Part shown: positions 7,320 through 15,628 of the stretch, one piece after another
How positions within the stretch are numbered: position 1 is the stretch's first letter
Layout of the letters: every line of letters starts with the position of its first letter
Translations under genes and position numbers: made by a program
Assembly (NCBI GenBank): GCA_003212195.1
Contig: QCQM01000007.1
Location: 1-33,912 of the forward strand
Length of the DNA stretch: 33,912 nt
From: Prochlorococcus sp. AG-449-O05
GTDB taxonomy: Bacteria; Cyanobacteriota; Cyanobacteriia; PCC-6307; Cyanobiaceae
Direction of reading: 5' to 3'
Notes under the pieces: generated by a model
What the model saw: the letters and a program-made list of their open reading frames with translations, nothing else
Told to the model about the DNA's origin: nothing
Databases searched by the model: none

Positions 7320-8379
7320 GTGGAAGAACCTCCTCAGGGAATACAAAGTTTTCGTGTGGTTGATCCACAGAAGACATCCATGCTCGCATACCTTCGTTCA
7401 AAAGTATATTTTTTGTATAGAAAGTTTCAAATTCTGGATCTTCTGCTGCACGGATTTCTTGGCTTACGAAATCATAAGCTCTTAAGTTTAGTGCTAGGCC
7501 TACAATACCAATCGAAGATGTCCACATACCCATAACAGGTACAAATAGCATCAAGAAGTGTAAGAAACGCTTGTTTGAGAAAGCAATACCGAAGATTTGA
7601 CTCCAGAATCTATTCGCTGTAATCATTGAATAAGTTTCTTCTTCCTGAGTTGGATCAAAAGCTCTAAATGTTGAACTTTGAACCTTACCATCTGTATAAA
7701 TACTTGTATCTTCATACAAAGTGTTTTGTACTGTAGCACCATGAATAGCGCAAAGTAGAGCACCACCAAGAATTCCAGCAACACCCATCATGTGGAATGG
7801 ATTTAAAGTAATATTGTGAAAACCTTGAATGAACAGAATGTAACGGAAGATTGCTGCAACACCGAATGAAGGTGCAAAGAACCAACTATGCTGTCCTAAA
7901 GGATAAATAAGGAAAATACTTGTAAATACTGCAATTACTGCTGAGAATGCTAAAGCGTTGTATGGTCTAATTCCAACAAGGCCAGCAATTTCAAACTGAC
8001 GAAGCATAAAACCGATAAGGCCAAATACTCCATGTAATGCAACGAAGTTCCAAAGTCCACCAAGCTGTAGCCATCTTACAAAGCTACCTTGGGCTTCAGG
8101 ACCCCATAAAAATAGAAGACTGTGTCCCATGGCATCACCAGGGGTGCTTACAGCTGCTGTTAAAAAGTTACAACCTTCAAGGTATGAGCTTGCAACTCCA
8201 TGTGTGTACCAAGAGGTAACAAATGTTGTTCCGACGAACCAACCACCTATAGCAAGATATGCACAAGGAAGCAGAAGTAGTCCGGACCAACCAATAAATA
8301 CAAAGCGGTCGCGCTTCAACCAATCATCGAGGACATCAAACCATCCTCTTTGTGGGGCGCTACCAACTGCGATCGTCAT
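7303..8379 (-). CDS. psbD: Photosystem II D2 reaction-centre protein PsbD
   Basis: D2, 358 residues with five membrane helices, pairs with D1 to hold P680, pheophytin, QA and the non-haem iron. The N-terminal [20 protein letters not shown], the [16 protein letters not shown] region with the P680-side His, [16 protein letters not shown] with an iron-ligand His, and the conserved tail [11 protein letters not shown] are all present. The length is a few residues above the 352-353 common elsewhere, owing to insertions such as [10 protein letters not shown]. The leader (8380-8561) is AT-rich with TTTACA-like and TACAAA-like boxes on the minus strand near 8473-8448, too weak to call as a promoter. 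Confidence 0.98.
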   Translation of the reverse strand: MTIAVGSAPQRGWFDVLDDWLKRDRFVFIGWSGLLLLPCAYLAIGGWFVGTTFVTSWYTHGVASSYLEGCNFLTAAVSTPGDAMGHSLLFLWGPEAQGSFVRWLQLGGLWNFVALHGVFGLIGFMLRQFEIAGLVGIRPYNALAFSAVIAVFTSIFLIYPLGQHSWFFAPSFGVAAIFRYILFIQGFHNITLNPFHMMGVAGILGGALLCAIHGATVQNTLYEDTSIYTDGKVQSSTFRAFDPTQEEETYSMITANRFWSQIFGIAFSNKRFLHFLMLFVPVMGMWTSSIGIVGLALNLRAYDFVSQEIRAAEDPEFETFYTKNILLNEGMRAWMSSVDQPHENFVFPEEVLPRGNAL

Positions 8380-8561
8380 GAGAAATCGTTTTTAGCTTCG
8401 GGATACGCAGTGACTGTAACAAAGATTGAGAGTAATGTGGGGAAATATTTGTATATCTGAAATGCCTTGTAAAGCTTTCCTGACTTTTTTATTAAAAATT
8501 AGGTAAGAATACTCCTTTAGTTTGTTAAATTATCTGAATTAGGCCCAAATAAAAGATAAAA

Positions 8562-9119
8562 ATGAATTCAGACCTCACGTCATTCGATAAAATCGAACAA
8601 AAAATTGGTGGATCAAGAAAAATTTCAAATTATATTATTGGTGGAATGTTGACTATAGGAGGTATTGGTTTTCTTTTGGCCTCTATTTCTAGCTACACAG
8701 GAAGGGATTTATTACCTTTAGGAAATCCTTCAACTTTATTGTTTATCCCTCAAGGAATAATAATGGGTGCATACGGAGTAATAGCTAATTTATTAAATTT
8801 TTACTTGTGGTATTTGGTTTATATAAACTTTGGTTCAGGAAGTAATTATTTTGATAAATCCTCAAAATCTGTAGAAATAAAAAGAAAGGGATTATTTAAA
8901 GATGTTGAAGTTAAATTGAATTTTGATGAAATTAAATCTGTTAAGTTGGATATAAGTGAGGGATTTAATCCTAGAAGAAGAATTGCTTTAGTATTAAAAG
9001 GTAGAAAAAAACCTCTCCCTTTAAGCGGAGCAGGTGAACTTAAACCACTGCTTCAGGTTGAAGAAGAGGGAGCTCGTCTAGCTAAATTTTTAGATGTTAA
9101 TTTGGAGGGCCTAAAATAA
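8562..9119 (+). CDS. ycf4: Photosystem I assembly protein Ycf4
   Basis: A 185-residue thylakoid membrane protein that scaffolds photosystem I assembly. It has two membrane spans near residues 23-44 and 61-90. A soluble domain follows with the family stretch VEIKRKGLFKDVEVKLNFDE and a conserved ISEGFNPRRRIALVLKG segment. Length is typical. The gene diverges from psbD. A GGAGGG near its 3' end (9104-9109) probably serves the downstream cyclophilin gene. Confidence 0.95.
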   Translation: MNSDLTSFDKIEQKIGGSRKISNYIIGGMLTIGGIGFLLASISSYTGRDLLPLGNPSTLLFIPQGIIMGAYGVIANLLNFYLWYLVYINFGSGSNYFDKSSKSVEIKRKGLFKDVEVKLNFDEIKSVKLDISEGFNPRRRIALVLKGRKKPLPLSGAGELKPLLQVEEEGARLAKFLDVNLEGLK

Positions 9120-9160
9120 AAAAAAAATATTTTTTAAAAACATTATCTTTTATACAGGTT

Positions 9161-9772
9161 TTGTTTTTGGTTCAAGCTTGTAGTTATAAAAGTAAGATTG
9201 ATTCAAATTATTACTGCCAAAAACTTAAATTTAGTTGTATTCAGAGTAATAAAGTGGTTAATTTTAAAACTTCAAAAGGTGATTTTGAGGTAAAATTATT
9301 TGGTAAAGATAACCCAGTAACAGTATCAAACTTTTTGGAAAACGTAGAAAATAATATTTATGTAAATCAAAAATTTTATAAGATAATTAATTTTACCCAA
9401 ATAAGTTTTATACATGGTGGTGTTAATCCAGAAAATAAAATTTTTATAGAACGAAAAAAAAACCTGAATAAGACAAGTCCATTAATACCTTTAGAAATAA
9501 AATTCAAAGAAGAAATTAAGCCAAGATATAACTACCAAATAAAAAATCCTAATGAAACTAAAAATTTAGTTCATACTTTTGAAAGTGGTTCAATCGCAAT
9601 GGTTAAGAGCGGTAAGAATAAGTCTTCATCTACTGAATTTTTTTTTGTAACTAATAAGATCCCAGAACTAGATGGAAGATATTCGATTTTTGGAAAAATT
9701 ATTAAAGGATTAGAAGTATTAAAAAAAATAAATAAAGAAGACTACATTAAGGCAGTCCAGATATCCAATTAA
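9161..9772 (+). CDS. Cyclophilin-type peptidyl-prolyl isomerase, divergent; probable lipoprotein
   Basis: A cyclophilin fold is recognisable from [63 protein letters not shown] and [14 protein letters not shown]. The active-site region is unusual: the catalytic Arg of FHRVI is Lys here (FYKII) and the Gln of QGG is His (HGG), so isomerase activity may be reduced. The first canonical start is TTG at 9161. The same frame is open upstream to 9101, and from an ATA at 9116 it reads [18 protein letters not shown] then VQAC, a complete lipoprotein signal peptide, with GGAGG seven bases before that ATA. The real start is therefore likely 9116. It ends overlapping ilvH convergently by 4 bases. Confidence 0.8.
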   Translation: MFLVQACSYKSKIDSNYYCQKLKFSCIQSNKVVNFKTSKGDFEVKLFGKDNPVTVSNFLENVENNIYVNQKFYKIINFTQISFIHGGVNPENKIFIERKKNLNKTSPLIPLEIKFKEEIKPRYNYQIKNPNETKNLVHTFESGSIAMVKSGKNKSSSTEFFFVTNKIPELDGRYSIFGKIIKGLEVLKKINKEDYIKAVQISN

Positions 9773-10293
9773 ATTTCTAGAGAATATTTATTTATTTTCA
9801 ACATTTCTGTATTAACTCCTGAAGAGCGTTTAAGAGCTACCTTACCAGTCCTCGCTATTTCAAGGATGCCGTATGGCTCGAGTAATTTCTCTAGAGCAAC
9901 TAACTTCCCAGGATCTCCAACTACCTCGAGAGTTAAGGCCATATCTGATACATCAACAACTTTTGCACGGAAAATCTGTACTATATCAAGGATATTACTC
10001 CTAGTATCTTCTTTCGATGAAACTTTTAGTAACATTAATTCCCTTTCAACAGCTGCGAGATTAGTAAAATCTACAACTCCCAGAACATTAAATAACTTAT
10101 TAAGTTGCTTAGTCATTTGTTGAAGAGTTTCATCATCACCCTCTACTACCATTGTTAACCTTGAAATCCCTTTAGATTCTGCAGGTCCTACTGCAAGGCT
10201 ATCTATGTTGAATCCCCTTCTAGCGAATAGACCTGAGATTCTACTCAAGGCTCCAGATTCATCTTCTACAAGAACTGATAATGTATGTTTCAT
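9769..10293 (-). CDS. ilvH: Acetolactate synthase small (regulatory) subunit IlvH
   Basis: A 174-residue regulatory subunit of acetohydroxyacid synthase, the first common enzyme of valine, leucine and isoleucine synthesis. The N-terminal ACT domain [20 protein letters not shown] with [13 protein letters not shown] binds valine for feedback inhibition. The C-terminal domain carries RELMLLKV and [17 protein letters not shown]. Length is standard. The large subunit is elsewhere. It lies 3 bases downstream of the alpha/beta hydrolase gene on the same strand and is probably cotranscribed with it. Confidence 0.96.
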   Translation of the reverse strand: MKHTLSVLVEDESGALSRISGLFARRGFNIDSLAVGPAESKGISRLTMVVEGDDETLQQMTKQLNKLFNVLGVVDFTNLAAVERELMLLKVSSKEDTRSNILDIVQIFRAKVVDVSDMALTLEVVGDPGKLVALEKLLEPYGILEIARTGKVALKRSSGVNTEMLKINKYSLEI

Positions 10294-10296
10294 ATT

Positions 10297-11256
10297 TTAA
10301 AAGGTTTTTAAATCTCTAATCCATTCATAAGAAATTCTATTGAATACTGAAGGGTCTTCATCATGGATACAATGCCCTGAATTGGATACTATTTTTAATT
10401 TTACCCATCTATGGAAATTTGCAATCTTTTTACCAACAAACAAAGGTATGAAATTATCTTTTTCGCCCCAAATCAATAAAAAAGGAACTTTTTTTGAGGC
10501 GCTAAGTTTTCTCAAAAGGTAAGAAGCTTTAAATTTTTCATCTCTAGAAGACATTCCAATACACATTGCTCTTAATGATCTAGCTGAAGTTCTTCTTAAA
10601 ACTGGTTTTTTTACCAAATCTATTAGTTCGCGATCAATATTATCTTTTTTGAAATAGGCAGAATTTAGTCCCAATTTAATAACCCCTAATTTAGTTATCA
10701 AAAATAAAATAATCTCCAAAGGGAAAAACAAAAAAAATATTGTTATGAATCTATCTTGAAATTTCTTAGATGATGATTTTTTTGATATGGACTTTTTATT
10801 TTCTTGAATCTGATCTGGCAAAGGCGATGCAATAACTGTTGCAATCTGATCCTCTAATGAAACAGCACATGTTAAAGCAACTAGTGATCCAAGGGAATTG
10901 CCAATAAGAATTACTTTCCCAGAATTCTTTGGTCTTATTACCTGTGCAATAAAGTCTTTCACTTGATCACACCAAATCTCATTATTTAACTTTCCAATTT
11001 GTCTAATCCCAGGTTGATCTGAATCCCCAAATCCTATTAAATCTAAAGAATAAGAGGCAAAATTCTTTTTCGCAAAATACTCTAAATTGTTTCTCCAATG
11101 TTTTCGACTTGCTCCAAATCCATGGAGAAAGATAATCGGAATCTCATTTTCTTCGCCTGTAACACTCCAACAAATTTTAAAACCATTCCAATTCCAGTAA
11201 TTAGGAATGTTTATATTTTTTTTAAAATTTTTATTCATATATTCAAAAATTTTCAA
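10297..11256 (-). CDS. Alpha/beta hydrolase (cyanobacterial, chloroplast-related type)
   Basis: A 319-residue alpha/beta-hydrolase with an intact triad: Ser121 in GNSLGS, Asp267 in IWGEKDNFIP and His295 in SGHCIHDEDP. The oxyanion-hole motif HGFGASRKHW lies at 45-54, and DLIGFGDSDQPG is typical of this plant/cyanobacterial subgroup. A lysine-rich, hydrophobic lid (about 160-215, including a FFLFFPLEIILFLI stretch) may associate with membranes. The substrate is unknown; relatives include pheophytinase-like and esterase proteins. It stands divergent from petM and just upstream of ilvH. Confidence 0.85.
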   Translation of the reverse strand: MKIFEYMNKNFKKNINIPNYWNWNGFKICWSVTGEENEIPIIFLHGFGASRKHWRNNLEYFAKKNFASYSLDLIGFGDSDQPGIRQIGKLNNEIWCDQVKDFIAQVIRPKNSGKVILIGNSLGSLVALTCAVSLEDQIATVIASPLPDQIQENKKSISKKSSSKKFQDRFITIFFLFFPLEIILFLITKLGVIKLGLNSAYFKKDNIDRELIDLVKKPVLRRTSARSLRAMCIGMSSRDEKFKASYLLRKLSASKKVPFLLIWGEKDNFIPLFVGKKIANFHRWVKLKIVSNSGHCIHDEDPSVFNRISYEWIRDLKTF

Positions 11257-11331
11257 GATATTTGAATTATCTACATTTTTAACAAATAAATGTATTTTGA
11301 ATGTAAATTATAGTAATCATTCAATCTTACT

Positions 11332-11430
11332 ATGGCTAAAGAAATTTTTAGTATTGCAGCAGTTTTTTGGATACTGATACCAATAGGATTAGTTGGTGGC
11401 GCTTTGTTATTAAAGTTTCAGGGAGACTGA
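11332..11430 (+). CDS. petM: Cytochrome b6f complex subunit PetM
   Basis: A 32-residue single-span subunit of the cytochrome b6f complex. [19 protein letters not shown] is followed by [13 protein letters not shown], which matches PetM of marine cyanobacteria in length and pattern: a short N-terminus, one hydrophobic helix and a KFQG tail. A TATAGT-like -10 about 20 bases upstream could drive it. ycf39 follows 57 bases later on the same strand. Confidence 0.92.
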
Positions 11431-11487
11431 TTCTCACGGATACATCACAATTTGAGTTATGGTCTTAAAGTTAAGTAAATCTTAAGT

Positions 11488-12450
11488 ATGAAGATTCTTT
11501 TAGTAGGAGCAACAGGGACACTTGGTAGACAAATAGCAAAGCAAGCTATAGAAGAGGGACATGAAGTAAGATGCTTTGTAAGAAATCCAAGAAAAGCTTC
11601 CTTTCTACAAGAATGGGGTTGTGAGCTAACAAAAGGTAATTTATTAAATTCTTCTGATATCGAATATGCATTGCAAGATATTGAAGTAGTTATTGATGCG
11701 GCGACTAGTAGGCCAGATGATCCTAAAAGTATTTATGAAATTGATTGGGATGGAAAACTTAACTTATTCAATGCTTGCGAATCTTTAAACGTAAAAAGGG
11801 TAATATTCCTTTCCATTCTCCTAACAGAAAAGTTTAGAAATGTTCCTTTAATGGACATTAAATTTTGCACTGAAAAACTTCTTGAAAAATCTGATTTAGA
11901 CTATACAATCTTCAAATGTGCAGCTTTTATGCAAGGAGTTATTGGTCAATTCGCAATCCCAATCTTGGATAGTCAAGCAGTATGGATGAGTGGGACTCCA
12001 ACTAAAATTGCTTATATGAATACTCAAGATATGGCGAAAGTTGTTGTAGCAGCAGTAAATAATCCAAAAACTTACAAAACATCATTGCCATTAGTAGGTC
12101 CCAAAGCATGGGATTCAAATGAAGTTATATCTTTATGTGAAAAATTTAGTGAAAAAAAGGCGAAAATTTTTAGAGTTTCTCCCTTTCTTATTAGTCTCAC
12201 TCAAAAAGTAGTTTCCTTTTTTCAAGATTCTCTTAATGTTGCTGAGCGATTGGCTTTTGCTGAAGTAACTAGTAGTGGTGAATCATTAGATGCTGACATG
12301 AGCAAAACTTACGAAATATTGGAACTTAAAAAAGAGGATATGACCTCACTAGAGAGTTATATAAAGGAGTACTATCAACAAATACTTAAAAGATTGAGGG
12401 AAATGGAAGCGGATCTTAATATTGAAGAAAAAAAGAGATTACCTTTTTAA
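11488..12450 (+). CDS. ycf39: Ycf39/HCF244-type NAD(P)-binding photosystem II assembly factor
   Basis: A 320-residue atypical short-chain dehydrogenase. The N-terminal Rossmann motif is GATGTLG (7-13). RCFVRNPRKA follows, then WGCELTKGNLL, as in the NmrA/Ycf39 group. The active-site Tyr-x3-Lys of true dehydrogenases is not evident. Ycf39 works with Hlip proteins in early photosystem II assembly, delivering chlorophyll to newly made D1. The presence of petM next door and hli genes in the same window is consistent but not proof of partnership. The C-terminus ends in a charged helix (LKRLREMEADLNIEEKK). Confidence 0.93.
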   Translation: MKILLVGATGTLGRQIAKQAIEEGHEVRCFVRNPRKASFLQEWGCELTKGNLLNSSDIEYALQDIEVVIDAATSRPDDPKSIYEIDWDGKLNLFNACESLNVKRVIFLSILLTEKFRNVPLMDIKFCTEKLLEKSDLDYTIFKCAAFMQGVIGQFAIPILDSQAVWMSGTPTKIAYMNTQDMAKVVVAAVNNPKTYKTSLPLVGPKAWDSNEVISLCEKFSEKKAKIFRVSPFLISLTQKVVSFFQDSLNVAERLAFAEVTSSGESLDADMSKTYEILELKKEDMTSLESYIKEYYQQILKRLREMEADLNIEEKKRLPF

Positions 12451-12506
12451 TTTTGCAATTTTAGAATTATATAGTATATTTGTACTATATTAAATATTAT
12501 TGACCT

Positions 12507-12719
12507 ATGTCTGTTTCTAAGTCTAAAAACCTTGAACGAAAACTAGATAATTTTGCAAAAGAAGCAAAAAATGAATTGAATAATGTTTGCGGATCTTCAT
12601 TATGGGAAAGCCTTGGGTTTGTTTTTTTTGATCAATTAGAAGATTCTGAAAAAATTGCGAAAGCAAATTTTTACTATGGACAACTTCAAATAATTAATGA
12701 AATTAAATTTTCAATTTGA
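12507..12719 (+). CDS. Small hypothetical protein (70 aa)
   Basis: Not recognised. A 70-residue soluble protein with a basic, amphipathic N-terminal helix (KSKNLERKLDNFAKEAKNEL), then GSSLWESLGFVFFDQLEDSEKIAKANFYYGQLQIINEI. It contains one Cys and no transmembrane segment. The ATG at 12507 follows an AT-rich stretch with several TATA-like boxes. It is followed by infA on the same strand, 92 bases later. Coding character (K/N/E-rich with a regular hydrophobic pattern) supports a real gene. Confidence 0.6.
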   Translation: MSVSKSKNLERKLDNFAKEAKNELNNVCGSSLWESLGFVFFDQLEDSEKIAKANFYYGQLQIINEIKFSI

Positions 12720-12811
12720 ATTGAATTGCATATTTTTACGTATGTAATTTTTTTTAAATCAATTTTGGCCAATCTTTTTCTGATAATATGTACTTAGTAA
12801 AAGATTAATTA

Positions 12812-13078
12812 ATGATTGAAACTTCAGGTGTAATAGAAAAAGAGCAGGGGAATGGATTTTATTTGGTTACCTTAGAACAACCTGAAGGACATCAATGTTT
12901 ATGTAGAGCTGCAGGTAAATTGACTAAATTTAGAATTAAATTATTAGCTGGAGACAAAGTGTTAGTTGAGATAAGTCCTTATGATCTTTCTAGAGGGAGG
13001 ATAACTTATAGAGAGAGGAATGCAGGCGGTGCTAGACCTACTACTAATAAAAATAATCCCAAGAGAAATAATAAATAA
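12812..13078 (+). CDS. infA: Translation initiation factor IF-1
   Basis: An 88-residue S1/OB-fold protein that binds the ribosomal A site during initiation. MIETSGVIEKEQGNGFYLVTL, CRAAGKLTKFRIKLLAGDKVLVEISPYDLSRGRITYR matches the IF-1 core. The basic, Asn-rich tail (AGGARPTTNKNNPKRNNK) is longer than in E. coli IF-1 (72 residues), as in other picocyanobacteria. It stands alone and converges on the thioredoxin reductase gene with a 9-base gap. Confidence 0.95.
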   Translation: MIETSGVIEKEQGNGFYLVTLEQPEGHQCLCRAAGKLTKFRIKLLAGDKVLVEISPYDLSRGRITYRERNAGGARPTTNKNNPKRNNK

Positions 13079-13087
13079 AAAGTTATT

Positions 13088-14464
13088 TTAGATAATATTT
13101 TTTATCGCTTCTTTAAACTCACTTCTTTGTTTAACACCTTGCCATTGTTTTTTTAATAATTTTTCTTTAAAAAGTTGAACTGTTGGTGTGCCATTAATAC
13201 CAGCTTGTTTCGCAATATCTTGATCTTTATCAATATCTATTTCAACGCCAAGAACTGCACCATCAAGTTCCTTGATTACCCTTTTTAACTGAGGTTTCAA
13301 AACATGACATGGACCGCAGCTAGGGGAACTGAAAATTACTAAAATAGGTTTTTTACTCTCGTGATAAAGTTTCCTTAATGCATAACTGCCTTTTTGCCAT
13401 TCAGCATTTGAATCGAAAGTATCTTCATTAACTTCTTCTTCATTAAAATCTGATGAATTAAGCTTTTTTTCTGGTTCTGGTGTTTCTCTGACTATAGTTT
13501 TTGCTAAGTTTTTCTCGGCTAGCCATCTTTCAGTAGCTAATGCTGCCATGCATCCAGTTCCTGCAGCGGTAACTCCTTGTCTCCACTCAGAATCGACAAC
13601 ATCACCTGCAGCGAAGATACCTTCAATAGATGTTTCTGGCCTTCCTGATTTGCAAGCAATATAGCCTTTATTATCTAAATCAATTTTGTTGCCCAAGAAT
13701 TTTGTATTAGGTGTGTGCCCTATCGCGTAAAAAAGACCTTTTATATTGATTTCCCCTTTACCTTCTTGCGAGTGATTAGTCTCTATTCTCTCAAGCCATT
13801 CAGAACCATCGGCTTTATCAACTTTTGTATTCCAATGAATTTCTATCTTTGGATTAGCTTTTACTCTATCAACCATTGCTGCGCTAGCCCTTAATTTTTC
13901 TGACCGAACAATCAAATGAACTTTGCTTCCATACTTTGTGAGATATGCTGCTTCTTCACACGCAGAGTCGCCCCCTCCAATAACAGCTAATTCTTCGTCT
14001 CTAAATTGAGGGGTCGCTCCATCACATATTGCACAAGCACTTATTCCTCTACTCCAGAATTTATCTTCATTAATTACGCCTAATCTATTTGCACTTGCTC
14101 CAGTTGCAATAATAATTGAGTTAGATTTTATAGTTCCTTCTAAAGTTTTTAATTCAAAGGGATGTGAATCGGTATTAATTGAGACTACATCACTTTCGCA
14201 TAAATTAGTGCCCCATCTTTCTGCTTGAGCTTTCATTAGATCCATTAATTCAGGACCTAGTACACCATCTGGAAAACCGGGATAATTTTCAACAAATGTT
14301 GTAGTCATTAATTGCCCACCAGGAATTCCACCAGAATTAAAACCTGTTACGAGTAAAGGTTGGAGATTTGCTCTTGCTGCATATATTGCAGCTGTATAAC
14401 CTGCAGGACCTGAACCTATAATTACCAAATTTTCTACGTTAGAATTTTTCTCTTTATTTTCCAT
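13088..14464 (-). CDS. trxB: NADPH thioredoxin reductase with fused thioredoxin domain (NTRC type)
   Basis: A 458-residue fusion. Residues 1-330 are a thioredoxin reductase with the FAD-binding GSGPAG (17-22), redox pair C144-AIC147 and the NADPH site GGGDSACEEA (163-172). A charged linker (331-355) leads to a thioredoxin domain with C383-GPC386 and cis-Pro427 in GTPT. NTRC uses NADPH to reduce 2-Cys peroxiredoxins and other targets in the dark or at low light. This is the plastid/cyanobacterial form, not the short bacterial TrxB. Length and both active sites are intact. No peroxiredoxin gene is adjacent. Confidence 0.93.
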   Translation of the reverse strand: MENKEKNSNVENLVIIGSGPAGYTAAIYAARANLQPLLVTGFNSGGIPGGQLMTTTFVENYPGFPDGVLGPELMDLMKAQAERWGTNLCESDVVSINTDSHPFELKTLEGTIKSNSIIIATGASANRLGVINEDKFWSRGISACAICDGATPQFRDEELAVIGGGDSACEEAAYLTKYGSKVHLIVRSEKLRASAAMVDRVKANPKIEIHWNTKVDKADGSEWLERIETNHSQEGKGEINIKGLFYAIGHTPNTKFLGNKIDLDNKGYIACKSGRPETSIEGIFAAGDVVDSEWRQGVTAAGTGCMAALATERWLAEKNLAKTIVRETPEPEKKLNSSDFNEEEVNEDTFDSNAEWQKGSYALRKLYHESKKPILVIFSSPSCGPCHVLKPQLKRVIKELDGAVLGVEIDIDKDQDIAKQAGINGTPTVQLFKEKLLKKQWQGVKQRSEFKEAIKNII

Positions 14465-14543
14465 TTATTTGCTAATTTCACTATTAATAATAATAAACAA
14501 ACCCAAATAATGTAGGGCGGATATTACTCGATCTATTTATTAT

Positions 14544-14768
14544 TTAATCGTTAACTTTTTGGTCTAATAATTTTTTTAATTCCTTTGGGAAGTTCAAAAC
14601 AGAATCTTTTAAATTTTCATTCTTTTCTCCGATATGTAATATCCACTCTCTAAATTCTTCTGCAATTGCATAACTATCTTCATATCTTTCAAGAGTATCC
14701 ATTGCAGAAATTCTGTTGGTAGCCCAACAGGTGGAAATGTCGATCCTTTTTCTAATGAAATCTTCCAT
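14544..14768 (-). CDS. Small conserved-looking hypothetical (74 aa)
   Basis: Not recognised. A soluble, charged and mostly helical 74-residue protein beginning MEDFIRKRIDISTCWATNR, with an ERYEDSYAIAEEFREWIL helix and a KELKKLLDQKVND tail. It contains one Cys and no transmembrane span or signal peptide. It sits between the NTRC gene and a Cys/His-rich hypothetical on the same strand, with enough spacing (75 and 154 bases) for separate promoters. Function cannot be inferred. Confidence 0.6.
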   Translation of the reverse strand: MEDFIRKRIDISTCWATNRISAMDTLERYEDSYAIAEEFREWILHIGEKNENLKDSVLNFPKELKKLLDQKVND

Positions 14769-14922
14769 TGAAAGTTAAAAGTTCTCTATAGATAAACACA
14801 AAAAAAGGGATATGTATTGTCTAATAAGTTACAACTTCGCACTTTCAAACAATAATTTAATGTTTATTTTATATTTGAGTCATTTCTTGAGAAGGTTATA
14901 AATAAAAAATTAAGAGATAGGG

Positions 14923-15501
14923 TTAAACTGCCTCGCTATGATTTGCAAGTAGCCTTTCAACTTCATCAAAACCCTCTCTAGCTGAATTTATTGCAAGTTC
15001 CTCGCTAACTTTTTCTTCTGATATTAATTTTGCCGATATTTTCTTTAAAAGAGTTTCTTTTTTTTCTCTTAGAGAACTAACAATTTCTTCTTCAATGATA
15101 GATTTTATTGCTTTAGAAATTATTTTTTTGTCATTTGCTTCTTCAAATGTGCCTTGGACTAATTCCTGAATAAATAATCGATGCACCTCACTACTCCTTA
15201 GAAAGCTTTCTGTGGCATTAATAATTCCTTCAACAAGGGCTTCATCAGGCTCAGAGTCATTTTCTGCCAGTTTAAATTCCCAATCTAAATGTCTCCTTTG
15301 CCAACCTGCCGAGTGGAGACTTGGCATGACTGTTTGTGAATAAGTATCAACTGACATTTCATAAATTCTCTCTGCTAATTTCTCGCACCAGTCTTTGCCA
15401 TGCTTTTCTAGATTTTTCTGCATAGCTTGCCTTGGAACAGCATGACCACCATGATGACTGTGACATACACCATCAGGACATTCGATTGCTTTTATACTCA
15501 T
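14923..15501 (-). CDS. Hypothetical protein with Cys/His-rich N-terminus (192 aa)
   Basis: Not assigned to a family. The N-terminus carries CPDGVCHSHHGGH (8-20: Cys8, Cys13, His14, His16, His17, His20), a likely metal- or cluster-binding element. The remainder is a helical domain (WCEKLAERIYEMSVDTYSQTVMPSLHSAGWQRRHLDWEFKLAEND) and a charged coiled-coil-like tail rich in E and K (about 120-192). No membrane segment is seen. It has its own 5' region and diverges from pntA. Function is unknown; the metal-binding suggestion is inference from residues only. Confidence 0.75.
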   Translation of the reverse strand: MSIKAIECPDGVCHSHHGGHAVPRQAMQKNLEKHGKDWCEKLAERIYEMSVDTYSQTVMPSLHSAGWQRRHLDWEFKLAENDSEPDEALVEGIINATESFLRSSEVHRLFIQELVQGTFEEANDKKIISKAIKSIIEEEIVSSLREKKETLLKKISAKLISEEKVSEELAINSAREGFDEVERLLANHSEAV

Positions 15502-15628
15502 TAGATTATTTAGTACCTATATATTCTAGATAGCTATTTTTTTTAGAAAAGAAAATATATTTTTAACAAAAATCCAAAACTTTTGACTTTCTTCAATTTA
15601 TATTTAGTATGTTAAAAAAATAAATAAA

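Noticed and set aside
7320-7346. Longer psbC starting at the ATG at 7346 (nine extra residues)
   Set aside because: The extra residues lie inside psbD and are absent from the family. The GTG at 7319 has a GAGGAGG upstream and gives the conserved N-terminus.
8037-8395. Plus-strand open frames antisense to psbD
   Set aside because: Mirror frames of the D2 gene with no recognisable domains or ribosome sites.
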